A DNA stretch of 64,000 nucleotides from Yoonia sp. I 8.24 (GCF_022096995.1 NZ_JACXGQ010000006.1:124001-188000); one strand, 5' to 3'. Numbered from the stretch's first letter, positions 25,587 to 34,224 are shown. Program-made: numbers and translations. The notes: a model not told the origin generated them from the letters alone.

Positions 25587-26492
25587 ATGAAAAAATTGAT
25601 TGCTGCCGCGCTTGCGACAACATCTTTGACTGGTGCTGCATTTGCGCAAGACACTATTAGCGAATTCCGTATCGGTATCTTGGGCGGCGAAAACGCACAA
25701 GACCGTATGAACTCATACGAGTGTCTGCGCGCTTACACTGAAGAAGAGCTGGGCGTCGAAACAAAACTGTTCGCACCTGCGGATTATAACGGCGTTATCC
25801 AAGGCCTGCTGGGCGGTACATTGGACATGGCTTGGATGGGTGCGTCTTCATATGCTGCGATCTACATCCAAGACGAAACTGCTGTTGAGCCAGTGCTGGT
25901 CAAGATCAACCTTGATGGCTCTTACGGCTACCACTCAATCGGTTTTGCACGCGCAGATAGCGGCATCACATCGCTTGAAGACATGCAGGGCCGCACATTT
26001 GGCTTTGGTGATCCAAACTCAACTTCTGGCTACCTGATCCCATCCATTGAGATTCCTCAGCAAACTGGCGCGACAATGGAATCCGGCGATTACTTTGGTG
26101 AAGTGAAATTCACTGGCGGCCACGAGCAGACAATCGTTGCTGTGAACAACGGCGACGTTGACGGTGGTGTGACTTGGGCAGACGGCCAAGGCGAATGGGA
26201 AGACGGCTACAACTCTGGCGCGCTGCGCAAAGCGGTTGATGCTGGCCTGATCGACATGAACGATCTGGTTGAAATCTGGCGTTCGGCGCCGATCCCGGAA
26301 GGCCCAATTGTTCTGCGTTCTGAACTGCCACAGGACGTCAAAGACAAGATGACTGCGCTCGTTGATGCGCTGCATGATGTTGACCCAGATTGTGCATATG
26401 GCGTTGCAGCCGGCGAAAGCCTTGGCTTCGACCCAATTACGCATGACGCATACACGTCGATCGTCGCAGCCCGTCTCGCGAAATCGAACTAA
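25587..26492 (+). CDS. phnD: Phosphonate ABC transporter substrate-binding protein
   Basis: Periplasmic phosphonate receptor. The signal peptide is 'MKKLIAAALATTSLTGAAFA' (20 residues). The mature part matches PhnD: 'FRIGILGGENAQDR', 'LFAPADYNGVIQGLLGGTLDM', 'FGDPNSTSGYLIP' (phosphonate/phosphate pocket) and 'VKFTGGHEQTIVAV'. 301 residues. GAGAGAAGA lies just upstream. Flanked by hairpins on both sides, consistent with high separate expression typical of binding proteins. Confidence 0.95.
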   Translation: MKKLIAAALATTSLTGAAFAQDTISEFRIGILGGENAQDRMNSYECLRAYTEEELGVETKLFAPADYNGVIQGLLGGTLDMAWMGASSYAAIYIQDETAVEPVLVKINLDGSYGYHSIGFARADSGITSLEDMQGRTFGFGDPNSTSGYLIPSIEIPQQTGATMESGDYFGEVKFTGGHEQTIVAVNNGDVDGGVTWADGQGEWEDGYNSGALRKAVDAGLIDMNDLVEIWRSAPIPEGPIVLRSELPQDVKDKMTALVDALHDVDPDCAYGVAAGESLGFDPITHDAYTSIVAARLAKSN

Positions 26493-26512
26493 GCGCATTT
26501 CATGAAGATCTG

Positions 26513-26539
26513 CAGGCCCCGGCATCTTGCTGGGGCCTG
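26513..26539 (+). terminator. Hairpin downstream of phnD
   Basis: CAGGCCCC (26513-26520) and GGGGCCTG (26532-26539), a perfect 8-bp stem followed by TAATTTTA. It sits between phnD and the first phnE and likely attenuates read-through to the permeases or stabilises phnD mRNA. Confidence 0.65.
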
Positions 26540-26565
26540 TAATTTTATCAGCAAGGTCCCCCCTC

Positions 26566-27435
26566 ATGGCAGAGCTTTCGACATCGGCGATCCAGACCGA
26601 TTATATGGCGCAGGTCCGACAAAAACGGATCATGAATACGATCCTGTTGGTCGTTTTTATCGCATTGATGCTGGGTGGTTTTGCTACGGCAAACGACCGG
26701 AACGCGGGTGGGTTCTGGAATGGGCTGCCGATGCTGTTGGATTTTCCCGCTGATGTGATCAGCGAGGCCTATTCGCGGGCAGAACTGCTGCCGGGATATT
26801 TTGTAAAATATTTCCCCTCACTTATTGAAACAATCAATATCGCCGCGGCGTCGACCTTGCTTGGTGGTCTTTTGGGGCTTGTGATGTCGCTGCTGGTGAC
26901 ACGCGGTCTTGCGCCTGTGCCGTGGTTGATTGGTCCGCTGCGCCGCGTCTTGGACGTGCTGCGCGCGGTGCCTGAAATCGTGATCGCGCTTGTGCTGATC
27001 TTTTTGTTGGGCGGTGGGCCGGTGCCCGCGATGATTGCGATTGCGCTGCACACGGTTGGTGCATTGGGTAAATTGTTTTCCGAAGTTAATGAAAACGCCT
27101 CTCTCAAGCCTGTTGAAGGGCTCGAGTCTGTCGGCGCAGGCTGGACCCAGCGTATGTGGCTCGGTGTGATCCCACAGGTGGCCCCGAACTATCTGAGCTA
27201 CGGCCTGTTACGCTTTGAAATTAACATCCGCGCCTCTGCGATCCTTGGGTTCGTGGGCGCTGGCGGGATCGGCTACGATCTGCGTAACACCATGAGCTGG
27301 GGGCAGGGTAAATTCGATGAGGCCGCTGCCATCTTCTTGCTGTTGTTCTTTACAATTGTCGTTGTCGATCAGTCATCAAGCTATCTGCGTAACCGCCTGA
27401 CCCACGGGTCCGCAAAAGGGGAGATCCACGCATGA
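26566..27435 (+). CDS. phnE: Phosphonate ABC transporter permease, first copy
   Basis: Inner-membrane subunit of the phosphonate importer, about 289 residues with six or so helices. Family marks: 'YFPSLIETINIAAASTLLGG', 'RAVPEIVIALVLIF', 'EVNENASLKPVEGLESVGA' (the coupling loop contacting PhnC) and 'SAILGFVGAGGIGYDLR'. Start ATG 26566. It overlaps the second phnE gene by 4 bp, so the two likely form a heterodimer. Confidence 0.93.
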   Translation: MAELSTSAIQTDYMAQVRQKRIMNTILLVVFIALMLGGFATANDRNAGGFWNGLPMLLDFPADVISEAYSRAELLPGYFVKYFPSLIETINIAAASTLLGGLLGLVMSLLVTRGLAPVPWLIGPLRRVLDVLRAVPEIVIALVLIFLLGGGPVPAMIAIALHTVGALGKLFSEVNENASLKPVEGLESVGAGWTQRMWLGVIPQVAPNYLSYGLLRFEINIRASAILGFVGAGGIGYDLRNTMSWGQGKFDEAAAIFLLLFFTIVVVDQSSSYLRNRLTHGSAKGEIHA

Positions 27436-28733
27436 GCATGGCATCGCTTCAGGCTTCTACGGCCACAAATTTCCAACGTAAACGTCTGATGGGCTTTACC
27501 GTACCTGCGGTTATCTTGATTTATTTCGCCTATATCTTTGTCGTTTTCGACATGAGCGGCTTGGCAGAGCGGGTCAGCATTGAAAATACACGCACGTTGG
27601 TATCGGACGCCTATAGCTACAAGACCCACGTGACCCGCGATAACCGAGACGGCGGTGTCAGCATCGCGATTGAGGGTGAACGCAAGGGCCGCTACGCCGA
27701 AGGCACAGCCCCAGAATGGGTTGCCTTGGGCACTGAAACTTTGGTTGATTTGGGTGATGATCACATCGTGACTTTTGGTGAAACCCAAGTTACTTATGAC
27801 ATCCCCGGCTACGGGATGATCGTCACCGAACCGGGCCGCACGGGCGTCAACGCGACCTTCCCGACGGATGAAATCCCCGAATGGATCAACGCATCAAAGA
27901 ACCGCGTGTCAATCACAACGGATGCGGGGCGCTTGACCGTGACGCGCAACCGTTCCGAGGTTTTCCGTTACGCGATGGGGTGGGAGCTGTTCTTCTTCAC
28001 GCTCGACAGCCCGTACCACGGCATGGGGTTTGGCACTTTGCTGAGCCACGCTGCGAATGGCGAGGCGGGGGCAATCTGGTCTGACTTTTGGGCGAACAAG
28101 ATGTGGCGTCACGCAGATGTCGCTTGGGCGTTGTTCGAAACTATTTTGATGGCCTTCTTGGGCACCTTTGGGGCCGCGATCATCGCGCTGCCTCTTGGGT
28201 TCCTCGCTGCCAAAAACTTTACCCCACTGGGTGGGGTGCGGTTTGCGGCGCGACGCGTGTTTGATTTTTTACGCGGCGTGGACGGGTTGATCTGGACGAT
28301 TGTACTGTCGCGCGCCTTTGGGCCGGGGCCAATGACGGGGTCGCTGGCGATCTTGCTGACAGACACCGGATCGTTTGGGAAAATGTTCTCTGAGGCGCTC
28401 GAAAACGTCGATGGCAAGCAAATTGAAGGCATCACTTCGACAGGGGCCAAGCCGTTACAGCGTTACCGTTTCGGGGTGATCCCACAGATCACGCCTGTCT
28501 TGCTCAGCCAGGTTCTTTACTATCTCGAATCCAATACACGGTCGGCCACGATTATCGGCGCGATCACTGGTGGTGGGATTGGGCTCTTGTTGACCCAAGC
28601 CATCAGCACCCAAAAAGACTGGGAAGAGGTGACATATTACATCGTGCTGATTATCGTGATGGTCATGATGATGGATACATTCTCGGGCTGGTTGCGCAGT
28701 AAACTGATCAAAGGTGACGAGGGCGGGCATTGA
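27432..28733 (+). CDS. phnE: Phosphonate ABC transporter permease, second copy with large periplasmic insertion
   Basis: A 433-residue PhnE. After a first helix (about 20-36) there is an extracytoplasmic region of about 140 residues (50-190), absent from ordinary short PhnE proteins. The usual permease core follows: 'ALFETILMAFLGTFGAAII', 'ALENVDGKQIEGITSTGA' and 'SATIIGAITGGGIG'. The ATGA overlap with the first phnE gene indicates coupled translation. The insertion may contact PhnD. A TTG-started SDR gene overlaps its end. Confidence 0.93.
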   Translation: MSMASLQASTATNFQRKRLMGFTVPAVILIYFAYIFVVFDMSGLAERVSIENTRTLVSDAYSYKTHVTRDNRDGGVSIAIEGERKGRYAEGTAPEWVALGTETLVDLGDDHIVTFGETQVTYDIPGYGMIVTEPGRTGVNATFPTDEIPEWINASKNRVSITTDAGRLTVTRNRSEVFRYAMGWELFFFTLDSPYHGMGFGTLLSHAANGEAGAIWSDFWANKMWRHADVAWALFETILMAFLGTFGAAIIALPLGFLAAKNFTPLGGVRFAARRVFDFLRGVDGLIWTIVLSRAFGPGPMTGSLAILLTDTGSFGKMFSEALENVDGKQIEGITSTGAKPLQRYRFGVIPQITPVLLSQVLYYLESNTRSATIIGAITGGGIGLLLTQAISTQKDWEEVTYYIVLIIVMVMMMDTFSGWLRSKLIKGDEGGH

Positions 28734-29374
28734 CGCGCGTTCTGATTACGGGTGCAAACCGCGGCATAGGGGCTGCGCTTTGCATGGTAGCGGCAGAGGC
28801 CGGTGCGGATGTGATCCGTGCCACGCGCCCGGGGCGCGGAGGCGACATCGTTTTTGATGTCACGGATCCTGAAACGGTGACCGCAGCGGTCAGGCAGGTC
28901 GCAGGCCCAATCGATATTGTTATCAATAACGCGGGGATCATCGGTCCAAACAGACAATCGACAACGGATATGGATTATGCCGGGATGGCAGAAACATTTG
29001 CCGTGAATGTCGCTGGGCCACTTGCCGTCAGCAACGCCTGTCTTGCACAGCTGGGCCAAAGCAACGCTCCCCGCATCTTGACCGTTTCAAGCCAGATGGC
29101 ATGGATGGGATATGCAAAGTCAGACCGCATCGCCTACCGCGCCTCAAAGGCTGCGGTGAATAAGGTGATGCAGGGGCTTGCCACAGATTTACAGCCGCGC
29201 GGGATCGCGGTGGCGCTTGTTGATCCGGGCTGGGTGCGGACCGATATGGGGGGCGCAGATGCTGATCTTGCCCCGACGGAGGTCGCAAGTGGCATTTGGG
29301 CGCTGGCCACGCGGTTGACGTTGGCGGACACTGGCAAATTCTTCAAGTGGAACGGTTCAGAGCGAGAGTTTTGA
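28730..29374 (+). CDS. Short-chain dehydrogenase/reductase in phosphonate operon
   Basis: A 214-residue classical SDR: Rossmann 'TGANRGIGAA' at the N-terminus, 'NNAGI', catalytic Ser in 'TVSSQM' and 'YRASKAAV' (YxxxK), then 'VDPGWVRTDMGG'. The start is TTG at 28730, overlapping the permease stop. It shares the operon with phnCDE, so it may act on an imported phosphonate or a product, for example by oxidising a hydroxyl. No C-P lyase step requires it, and its substrate is unknown. Confidence 0.85.
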   Translation: MTRVLITGANRGIGAALCMVAAEAGADVIRATRPGRGGDIVFDVTDPETVTAAVRQVAGPIDIVINNAGIIGPNRQSTTDMDYAGMAETFAVNVAGPLAVSNACLAQLGQSNAPRILTVSSQMAWMGYAKSDRIAYRASKAAVNKVMQGLATDLQPRGIAVALVDPGWVRTDMGGADADLAPTEVASGIWALATRLTLADTGKFFKWNGSEREF

Positions 29375-29375
29375 C

Positions 29376-29990
29376 ATGGCGCGGCTAACGGCGGACACGC
29401 CATTCATCCACCCCGATTGCGAAATCGCGGACACGACATTTGGCCGCTACACGGAGGTCGGGCGCGGCACCCGGATGGCGCATAGCTATATGGGCGACTA
29501 TTCTTACTGCGACCGCTTTGCCGATATTGCGAACGCTGAAATTGGTATGTTCGCGAACATCGCAAGCTACGTGCGCATAGGCGCGACGGACCACCCGATG
29601 GATAAGGCAAGCCTGCATCATTTCCACTATCGCTCTGCCGACTATTTTGATGATGCGACGCATGATGAAGATTGGTTCGCGCACCGCAAGTCCCGGCGCG
29701 CGGTGATTGGCCATGATACTTGGATCGGGCACGGTGCACAGATCCGACCAGAGGTCACCCTTGGGCATGGCTGCGTTGTTGCAGGCGGCGCCATCGTGAC
29801 CAAAGATGTGCCGCCCTATATGATCGTCGCGGGTATCCCCGCGGTGCCGCTACGCGCGCGGTTCACGGATGGTATTGCAGACCGGATGATGGCGCTTGCG
29901 TGGTGGGACTGGCCGCATGACCGGTTACGCGCAGCGCTGGACGATTTTCGCGGGCTCAAGGCCGAAGCGTTTCTTGAGAAATACGCCTGA
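29376..29990 (+). CDS. Hexapeptide-repeat acetyltransferase of phosphonate operons
   Basis: A 204-residue left-handed beta-helix transferase with imperfect hexad repeats ('DTTFGRYTEVGRGTRM', 'IGHDTWIGHGAQIRPEVTLG', 'VAGGAIVTKDVPPYMIVAG'). It matches the phosphonate-associated subgroup (TIGR03308, recalled). The chloramphenicol-acetyltransferase-like end 'WWDWPHDRLRAALDDFR' is present. It could acylate an aminophosphonate, a role PhnO fills elsewhere, but that is inference. The start lies 1 nt after the SDR stop, and its own stop abuts the convergent phnM gene. Confidence 0.87.
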   Translation: MARLTADTPFIHPDCEIADTTFGRYTEVGRGTRMAHSYMGDYSYCDRFADIANAEIGMFANIASYVRIGATDHPMDKASLHHFHYRSADYFDDATHDEDWFAHRKSRRAVIGHDTWIGHGAQIRPEVTLGHGCVVAGGAIVTKDVPPYMIVAGIPAVPLRARFTDGIADRMMALAWWDWPHDRLRAALDDFRGLKAEAFLEKYA

Positions 29991-31181
29991 CTATTCGGCA
30001 GCGACACGCAACCTTGGGGCCGCTTGGGTCAACCGATGTGCAAGGCCCGCCGACAGGTGCGACCAACGGCCCGCGGCCATTGTACCCTCGATCTGGCGGG
30101 TTGTGGAGTTGACAATGGCCAGATCAGCACGTTTTCCGTCAGCGATCGTGCCGCGATCGCCAAGACCCATAATGCGGGCTGGGCGGGTTGAAATCATCGC
30201 CCATGCTTTGGCCAAATCGAGGATCCCTGCGTCGTCAAGCGCAAAGGCGGATTGTGCTAAAGTTGGGTAGTGGTAATCAGACACGAGCGCATCACAAAGC
30301 CCATCGCAGATCAATGTGACGGCGGCAATATTACCCGATTGGGACCCGCCGCGCACCACATTCGGCGCGCCCATAATCACTGGGTCAGCCCATGTATTCG
30401 CCAGTGCGGCAGCGGCGCGTTGGGTTGGGAACTCACAAACCTTCGCGCCGATCATGGAATAGTATTCGCGGGTATGCCCGTCGGGGTCATCATGGCTACC
30501 ATAGCGCACAGCGAGCCGGTCAAAGGCCGCTGCAAGGTTACACAGGTAGCGCGGAACCTGTTCGCTTTGATCGCGGGTTGCTTCGACCAATGCGACATGT
30601 TCGGCTGCTGTGCGTCCGGCGCGGGCCGCCCATGCTGCAATCCGGTCGGGATGGGTTTTCGCGATTTCAAGCGCCTCATCGAGGTGATTGTTAAAGATCA
30701 CGTAATCGATGCCATAGTTTTCAATCGCGGCAATCAGCCGGTCTTGCGTGTCGACCGTGTGGGTTTCGCAGCGGACTTGGATTCGTAGATCAGTCAACAT
30801 CTGATCGCGGAAATCTGCATGCGCCTGCATAAAGTCCTCGGCAAAGTCAGGACCACGCCCGCCGCCTTCCCATGACCAGCTTTGCGCCATCCAGGCCGTG
30901 GTGACACCATTCGCTGCGGCGTCGCGGTCTGTGCCCGCAAGCCCAAATGCCATCGGAAACGGTGCTGTTGGGCGCGGGGCAAGGTGGTGTTCAAACGCGT
31001 CGCCGTGCAGGTCAATAATGCCCGGAAGGATATAGTATCCCGCGAGGTTGATGCTCGGGCCGCCACCAATTGGGTCATCGCGCATGAAACCTTCACGCAC
31101 CGATATATTGCCGGTTTCAATGCGGCCACCGCGCAAAATCTGCGCGCCAGTCATGGACAAGAATGCAATCGGGGGTGTCAT
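29991..31181 (-). CDS. phnM: PhnM-type amidohydrolase, first copy
   Basis: PhnM releases diphosphate from alpha-D-ribose 1-methylphosphonate 5-triphosphate in the C-P lyase pathway. The 396-residue amidohydrolase has 'GIIDLHGDAFEHHLAPRP' (metal residues His59, Asp61 and His66) where the second copy has 'LHTDNLERH'. Other marks: 'YVIFNNHLDEAL', 'MGAPNVVRGGSQSGN' and 'SDYHYPTL'. It lies 70 bp downstream of phnF in the same direction, separate from the main phn operon. The divergent metal motif and place suggest a specialised or alternative substrate. Confidence 0.85.
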   Translation of the reverse strand: MTPPIAFLSMTGAQILRGGRIETGNISVREGFMRDDPIGGGPSINLAGYYILPGIIDLHGDAFEHHLAPRPTAPFPMAFGLAGTDRDAAANGVTTAWMAQSWSWEGGGRGPDFAEDFMQAHADFRDQMLTDLRIQVRCETHTVDTQDRLIAAIENYGIDYVIFNNHLDEALEIAKTHPDRIAAWAARAGRTAAEHVALVEATRDQSEQVPRYLCNLAAAFDRLAVRYGSHDDPDGHTREYYSMIGAKVCEFPTQRAAAALANTWADPVIMGAPNVVRGGSQSGNIAAVTLICDGLCDALVSDYHYPTLAQSAFALDDAGILDLAKAWAMISTRPARIMGLGDRGTIADGKRADLAIVNSTTRQIEGTMAAGRWSHLSAGLAHRLTQAAPRLRVAAE

Positions 31182-31251
31182 AAACGTATCGCCTGTAGGT
31201 TGTTTTGCCCTACTATGAAGCGGCGATGTATCGCCCGTATGACAGTTTTAT

Positions 31252-31962
31252 TTATGAATTGTTAACAGTTAGGGTCACACGGTCGCCAGCAAACCATGTG
31301 TGACCAAATTCGATCGGGGTATCATCAGTGTCGACGTTTATGCCGACTGAGCGCAGGATCGGTGCACCCTCTGTTATACGTAGATGAAGGGCTTGGGTCG
31401 CGTTGGCCTGTTTTGCGGTCAACCGGGTCGTGGCGCGGGTGTAGTCAGAGATGCCTTGCCGTTTAAGCGCTGCGGTCACAGAGTTGGTCTCGGCGATATG
31501 GTCACATAGGTCTGGAAATCGCGACGCTGGGAAAATGCTGCGAAACAGCGCGATGGGTTGGTCATCGGCCAAAGATAACCCGTCATAGACATGCACCGGG
31601 TCGCCCGCGTGAAGGGAAAGCGCTTCGGCCTCGCGGGCATCTGCTGCACGGGTTTCAAGTGCGAGGACTTGTTTGGCTGGTGCGCGGCCAGCCGCAGTCA
31701 GGTTTTGGTGAAACCGAACGCGGCGGCCAATCGGGTAATCTGTTGGCGTCAGCGCCACAAACACCCCGGCGCCGCGTCGCGCATGGACCAGACCTTCGTC
31801 TGCCATCGCGGCAAGTGCGCGACGCACCGTATGACGGTTCACACCAAAACGCGCCGATAGCGCGGCCTCCGTCGGGAGTTTGTCACCCGGGGCATAGCGC
31901 CCTTCGGCGATATCATTTGTCAGCGCGGCGCTGATCGACGTCCAGATTGCAGTGCGAGCCAT
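31252..31962 (-). CDS. phnF: GntR/HutC family regulator of phosphonate genes
   Basis: A 236-residue regulator. The N-terminal winged helix has 'DIAEGRYAPGDKLPTEAALS' and 'FGVNRHTVRRALAAM'. The C-terminal UTRA ligand domain ends 'IEFGHTWFAGDRVTLTV'. It stands divergent from phnG and upstream of the first phnM, the typical phnF position. It probably represses both directions, with a phosphonate or phosphate-linked ligand releasing it. Confidence 0.9.
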   Translation of the reverse strand: MARTAIWTSISAALTNDIAEGRYAPGDKLPTEAALSARFGVNRHTVRRALAAMADEGLVHARRGAGVFVALTPTDYPIGRRVRFHQNLTAAGRAPAKQVLALETRAADAREAEALSLHAGDPVHVYDGLSLADDQPIALFRSIFPASRFPDLCDHIAETNSVTAALKRQGISDYTRATTRLTAKQANATQALHLRITEGAPILRSVGINVDTDDTPIEFGHTWFAGDRVTLTVNNS

Positions 31963-32021
31963 AGCGTTACAAAAGTTTCACATCATAGGGGATTGCCAGT
32001 CACGAATGACATAGCCTAATA

Positions 32022-32067
32022 TTTGTCTAGTTGTATATTAATTTAGACAAACACACAAGGTGTCTAG
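32022..32067. promoter_or_regulatory. Candidate PhnF operator in the phnF-phnG spacer
   Basis: 8-bp arms TTTGTCTA (32022-32029) and TAGACAAA (32044-32051) with a 14-nt AT-rich centre. A further GTCTAG half-site at 32061-32066 lies against the phnG start. The shared GTCTA/TAGAC core resembles the TAGAC part of the mycobacterial PhnF site as I recall it. Confidence 0.5.
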
Positions 32068-32523
32068 ATGACAAAAGAGAACGATCCAAACGCTGCTCGC
32101 AAAACATGGATGAGCCTTCTGGCAAAATCCGATGCGGGCGTTTTGTCTCAGATTTGGGACAAGGCTGATATCGCGCCAGACTTCCGGTTTCTGCGCGCCC
32201 CCGAGATTGGCGGCGTGATGGTGCGCGGGCGGGCGGGTGCCGTTGGTGCTGCATTTAACTTAGGCGAAATGACGGTGACGCGCTGTTCCGTGACGCTGAA
32301 CAGCGGGGCCGTTGGTCACGCCTATGTGCAGGGTCGCGATAAGAAAAAGGCCGAAGTTGCGGCGCAGATTGATGCGTTGATGCAAACCGATTTGGCCGCA
32401 CAAGTGGAGGCTGCCGTTTTGGCACCGCTGCGCAAGATCGCCGAAACGGCCAAGCAAACCCGCGCTGCTAAAGCTGCTGCAACAAAGGTCGATTTCTTTA
32501 CCATGGTTCGAGGAGAAGATTGA
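32068..32523 (+). CDS. phnG: C-P lyase core subunit PhnG
   Basis: Part of the PhnGHIJ core complex that transfers phosphonate to ATP-derived ribose, forming ribose 1-phosphonate 5-triphosphate, and then cuts the C-P bond. The 151 residues show 'RKTWMSLLAKSDAGVLSQIW', 'LRAPEIGGVMVRGR' and 'FNLGEMTVTRCSV', as in the family. AAGG lies 7 nt before the ATG. It heads the phnGHIJKLN operon opposite phnF. Its TGA overlaps the phnH ATG. Confidence 0.94.
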   Translation: MTKENDPNAARKTWMSLLAKSDAGVLSQIWDKADIAPDFRFLRAPEIGGVMVRGRAGAVGAAFNLGEMTVTRCSVTLNSGAVGHAYVQGRDKKKAEVAAQIDALMQTDLAAQVEAAVLAPLRKIAETAKQTRAAKAAATKVDFFTMVRGED

Positions 32524-33083
32524 TGCAGGCCAAAATTCTAGAGGGAGGGTTCGTCGAGGCCCCCACCGATTCAGCCCGCGCGTTTCGCCAAATCATGACC
32601 GCGATGGCACAGCCTGGCACGATTAACACGGTAGTAGGTGCACAGCCGCCGGCGCCGCTTTCTGTTGCAACGGGGGTTGTCTTGTTGACGATGTGCGACC
32701 CCGAAACGCCCGTGTTTCTGACGCCTAAATTTGACACAGACGAAGTGCGGGCGTGGATCACTTTTCATACAGGTGCACCATTTGCGGAGGCCAACAACGC
32801 CGCCTTTGCCGTGGGCGCATGGGATGATCTGCCGTTGCATGACTTTGCGATTGGCACGTCTGAATACCCAGATCGGTCGGCCACATTGATTGTAGAAACA
32901 GATCACTTGAGTGTCACAGGTGCGACGTTGCGCGGGCCAGGGATTAAGGACAAGGCGACGCTTTCATTGCCTGATGTTGCGGCCTTTCGGAACAATGCGC
33001 TGCTGTTCCCATTGGGGCTTGATTTCATATTCACCTGCCAAAGCGATCTTGCCGCTTTGCCACGGACGACAAAGGTTTCTTAG
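32523..33083 (+). CDS. phnH: C-P lyase core subunit PhnH
   Basis: PhnH, a 186-residue core subunit with a fold related to PLP enzymes but without cofactor. Marks: 'EGGFVEAPTDSARAFRQIM', 'AMAQPGTI', 'WITFHTGAP' and 'YPDRSATLIVE', ending 'FPLGLDFIFTCQSDLAALPR'. The ATG at 32523 is nested in the phnG stop (TGATG), with GGAGAAG 6-8 nt upstream. phnI starts with no gap. Confidence 0.94.
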   Translation: MQAKILEGGFVEAPTDSARAFRQIMTAMAQPGTINTVVGAQPPAPLSVATGVVLLTMCDPETPVFLTPKFDTDEVRAWITFHTGAPFAEANNAAFAVGAWDDLPLHDFAIGTSEYPDRSATLIVETDHLSVTGATLRGPGIKDKATLSLPDVAAFRNNALLFPLGLDFIFTCQSDLAALPRTTKVS

Positions 33084-34166
33084 ATGTATGTTGCAGTAAA
33101 GGGCGGCGAAAAGGCGATTGATAACGCCCATGCGTGGCTTGCAGAAGAACGGCGTGGGGATACATCCGTCGCTGAATTATCGGTCGCCCAAATTCGCGAA
33201 CAATTGGCCTTGGCAGTGAATCGGGTGATGGCGGAAGGATCGCTTTATGATCCTGATTTGGCGGCACTTGCGATCAAACAGTCGCGCGGCGATCTGATCG
33301 AAGCGATCTTTTTGATCCGCGCCTACCGCACGACGTTGCCGCGGTTTGGCGGGTCCGAACCCGTCGATACCGAAAAAATGGCATGTGATCGGCGTGTTTC
33401 TGCGACGTTTAAGGACGCGCCGGGTGGGCAGGTGCTTGGGCCGACGTTTGACTACACGCACCGTCTGCTTGATTTCAAGCTCGCCGCCGATGGTGAGGCC
33501 CCGCAAGCGCCAATGACAGATGCGCCACCCGCTGAGACGCCACATATCATGTCGTTCTTGGATCGTGAAAATCTGATCCAAGATGAACCTGCCGGCCCTA
33601 AAGTGCCCGACGATCTGACCCGCGCCCCGCTTGAACTGCCCGCGAGCCGTGCGCTGCGTTTGCAAGCGCTGACACGCGGCGACGAAGGGTTCATCCTTGG
33701 CATGGCCTATTCGACGCAACGCGGCTACGCGCGCAACCACGCCTTTGTCGCGGAATTGCGGATCGGTGCTGTGCCCGTTGAAATGGACATCCCTGAACTG
33801 GGATTTGCAGTTGATATCGGCGAGGTCACATTGACCGAATGTGAGACCGTTAACCAATTCCAAGGGTCCAAAACAGAGCCGCCGCAATTCACCCGTGGTT
33901 ACGGGCTGGTGTTCGGCATGACGGAACGTAAGGCGATTTCGATGGCTTTGGTTGACCGCGCACTGCGCTGGAAAGAGTTGGGAGAAGACAATGTCGGGGC
34001 GCCTGCGCAAGACGAAGAATTTGTGCTGTATCACGCGGACAATATCCAAGCCACCGGGTTCTTGGAGCATATTAAACTGCCGCATTACGTCGATTTCCAA
34101 TCCGAGCTGGAACTGATCCGGAAATTGCGCCGCGAAGCGCAAGCGGTACAGGAGGCGGCAGAGTGA
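33084..34166 (+). CDS. phnI: C-P lyase core subunit PhnI
   Basis: PhnI, the subunit that with PhnG, H and L displaces adenine from ATP to load phosphonate on C1 of ribose; alone it acts as a purine nucleosidase in E. coli. 360 residues, with 'MYVAVKGGEKAIDNAHAWL' at the start and 'LARAY'-like helices, then 'MAYSTQRGYARNHAFVAELR' and 'EFVLYHADNIQATGFLEH'. A 72-nt spacer with two hairpins separates it from phnJ, unusual in this tight operon. Confidence 0.94.
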   Translation: MYVAVKGGEKAIDNAHAWLAEERRGDTSVAELSVAQIREQLALAVNRVMAEGSLYDPDLAALAIKQSRGDLIEAIFLIRAYRTTLPRFGGSEPVDTEKMACDRRVSATFKDAPGGQVLGPTFDYTHRLLDFKLAADGEAPQAPMTDAPPAETPHIMSFLDRENLIQDEPAGPKVPDDLTRAPLELPASRALRLQALTRGDEGFILGMAYSTQRGYARNHAFVAELRIGAVPVEMDIPELGFAVDIGEVTLTECETVNQFQGSKTEPPQFTRGYGLVFGMTERKAISMALVDRALRWKELGEDNVGAPAQDEEFVLYHADNIQATGFLEHIKLPHYVDFQSELELIRKLRREAQAVQEAAE

Positions 34167-34175
34167 GTATTTGTT

Positions 34176-34202
34176 TTGGCGCAAGCGCCAACGCCTTCGG
34201 CG
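34176..34202 (+). promoter_or_regulatory. Tandem hairpins between phnI and phnJ
   Basis: TTGGCGC/GCGCCAA (34176-34191, AA loop) and CGCC/GGCG (34192-34202, TTC loop), immediately before the 21-nt element. Possible mRNA-stability or partial terminator structure. Confidence 0.5.
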
Positions 34203-34203
34203 A

Positions 34204-34224
34204 GAGTATTTTTAGCAAGATGAT
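34204..34224 (+). repeat. 21-nt intercistronic element, copy B
   Basis: GAGTATTTTTAGCAAGATGA plus T, ending 14 nt before the phnJ ATG. One mismatch to copy A at 13169-13189, which lies at the same distance before another start codon. Confidence 0.6.

Noticed and set aside
33177..34184. 335-codon minus-strand ORF opposite phnI
   Set aside because: Shadow of phnI caused by codon bias; no recognisable domain, and phnI is certain.
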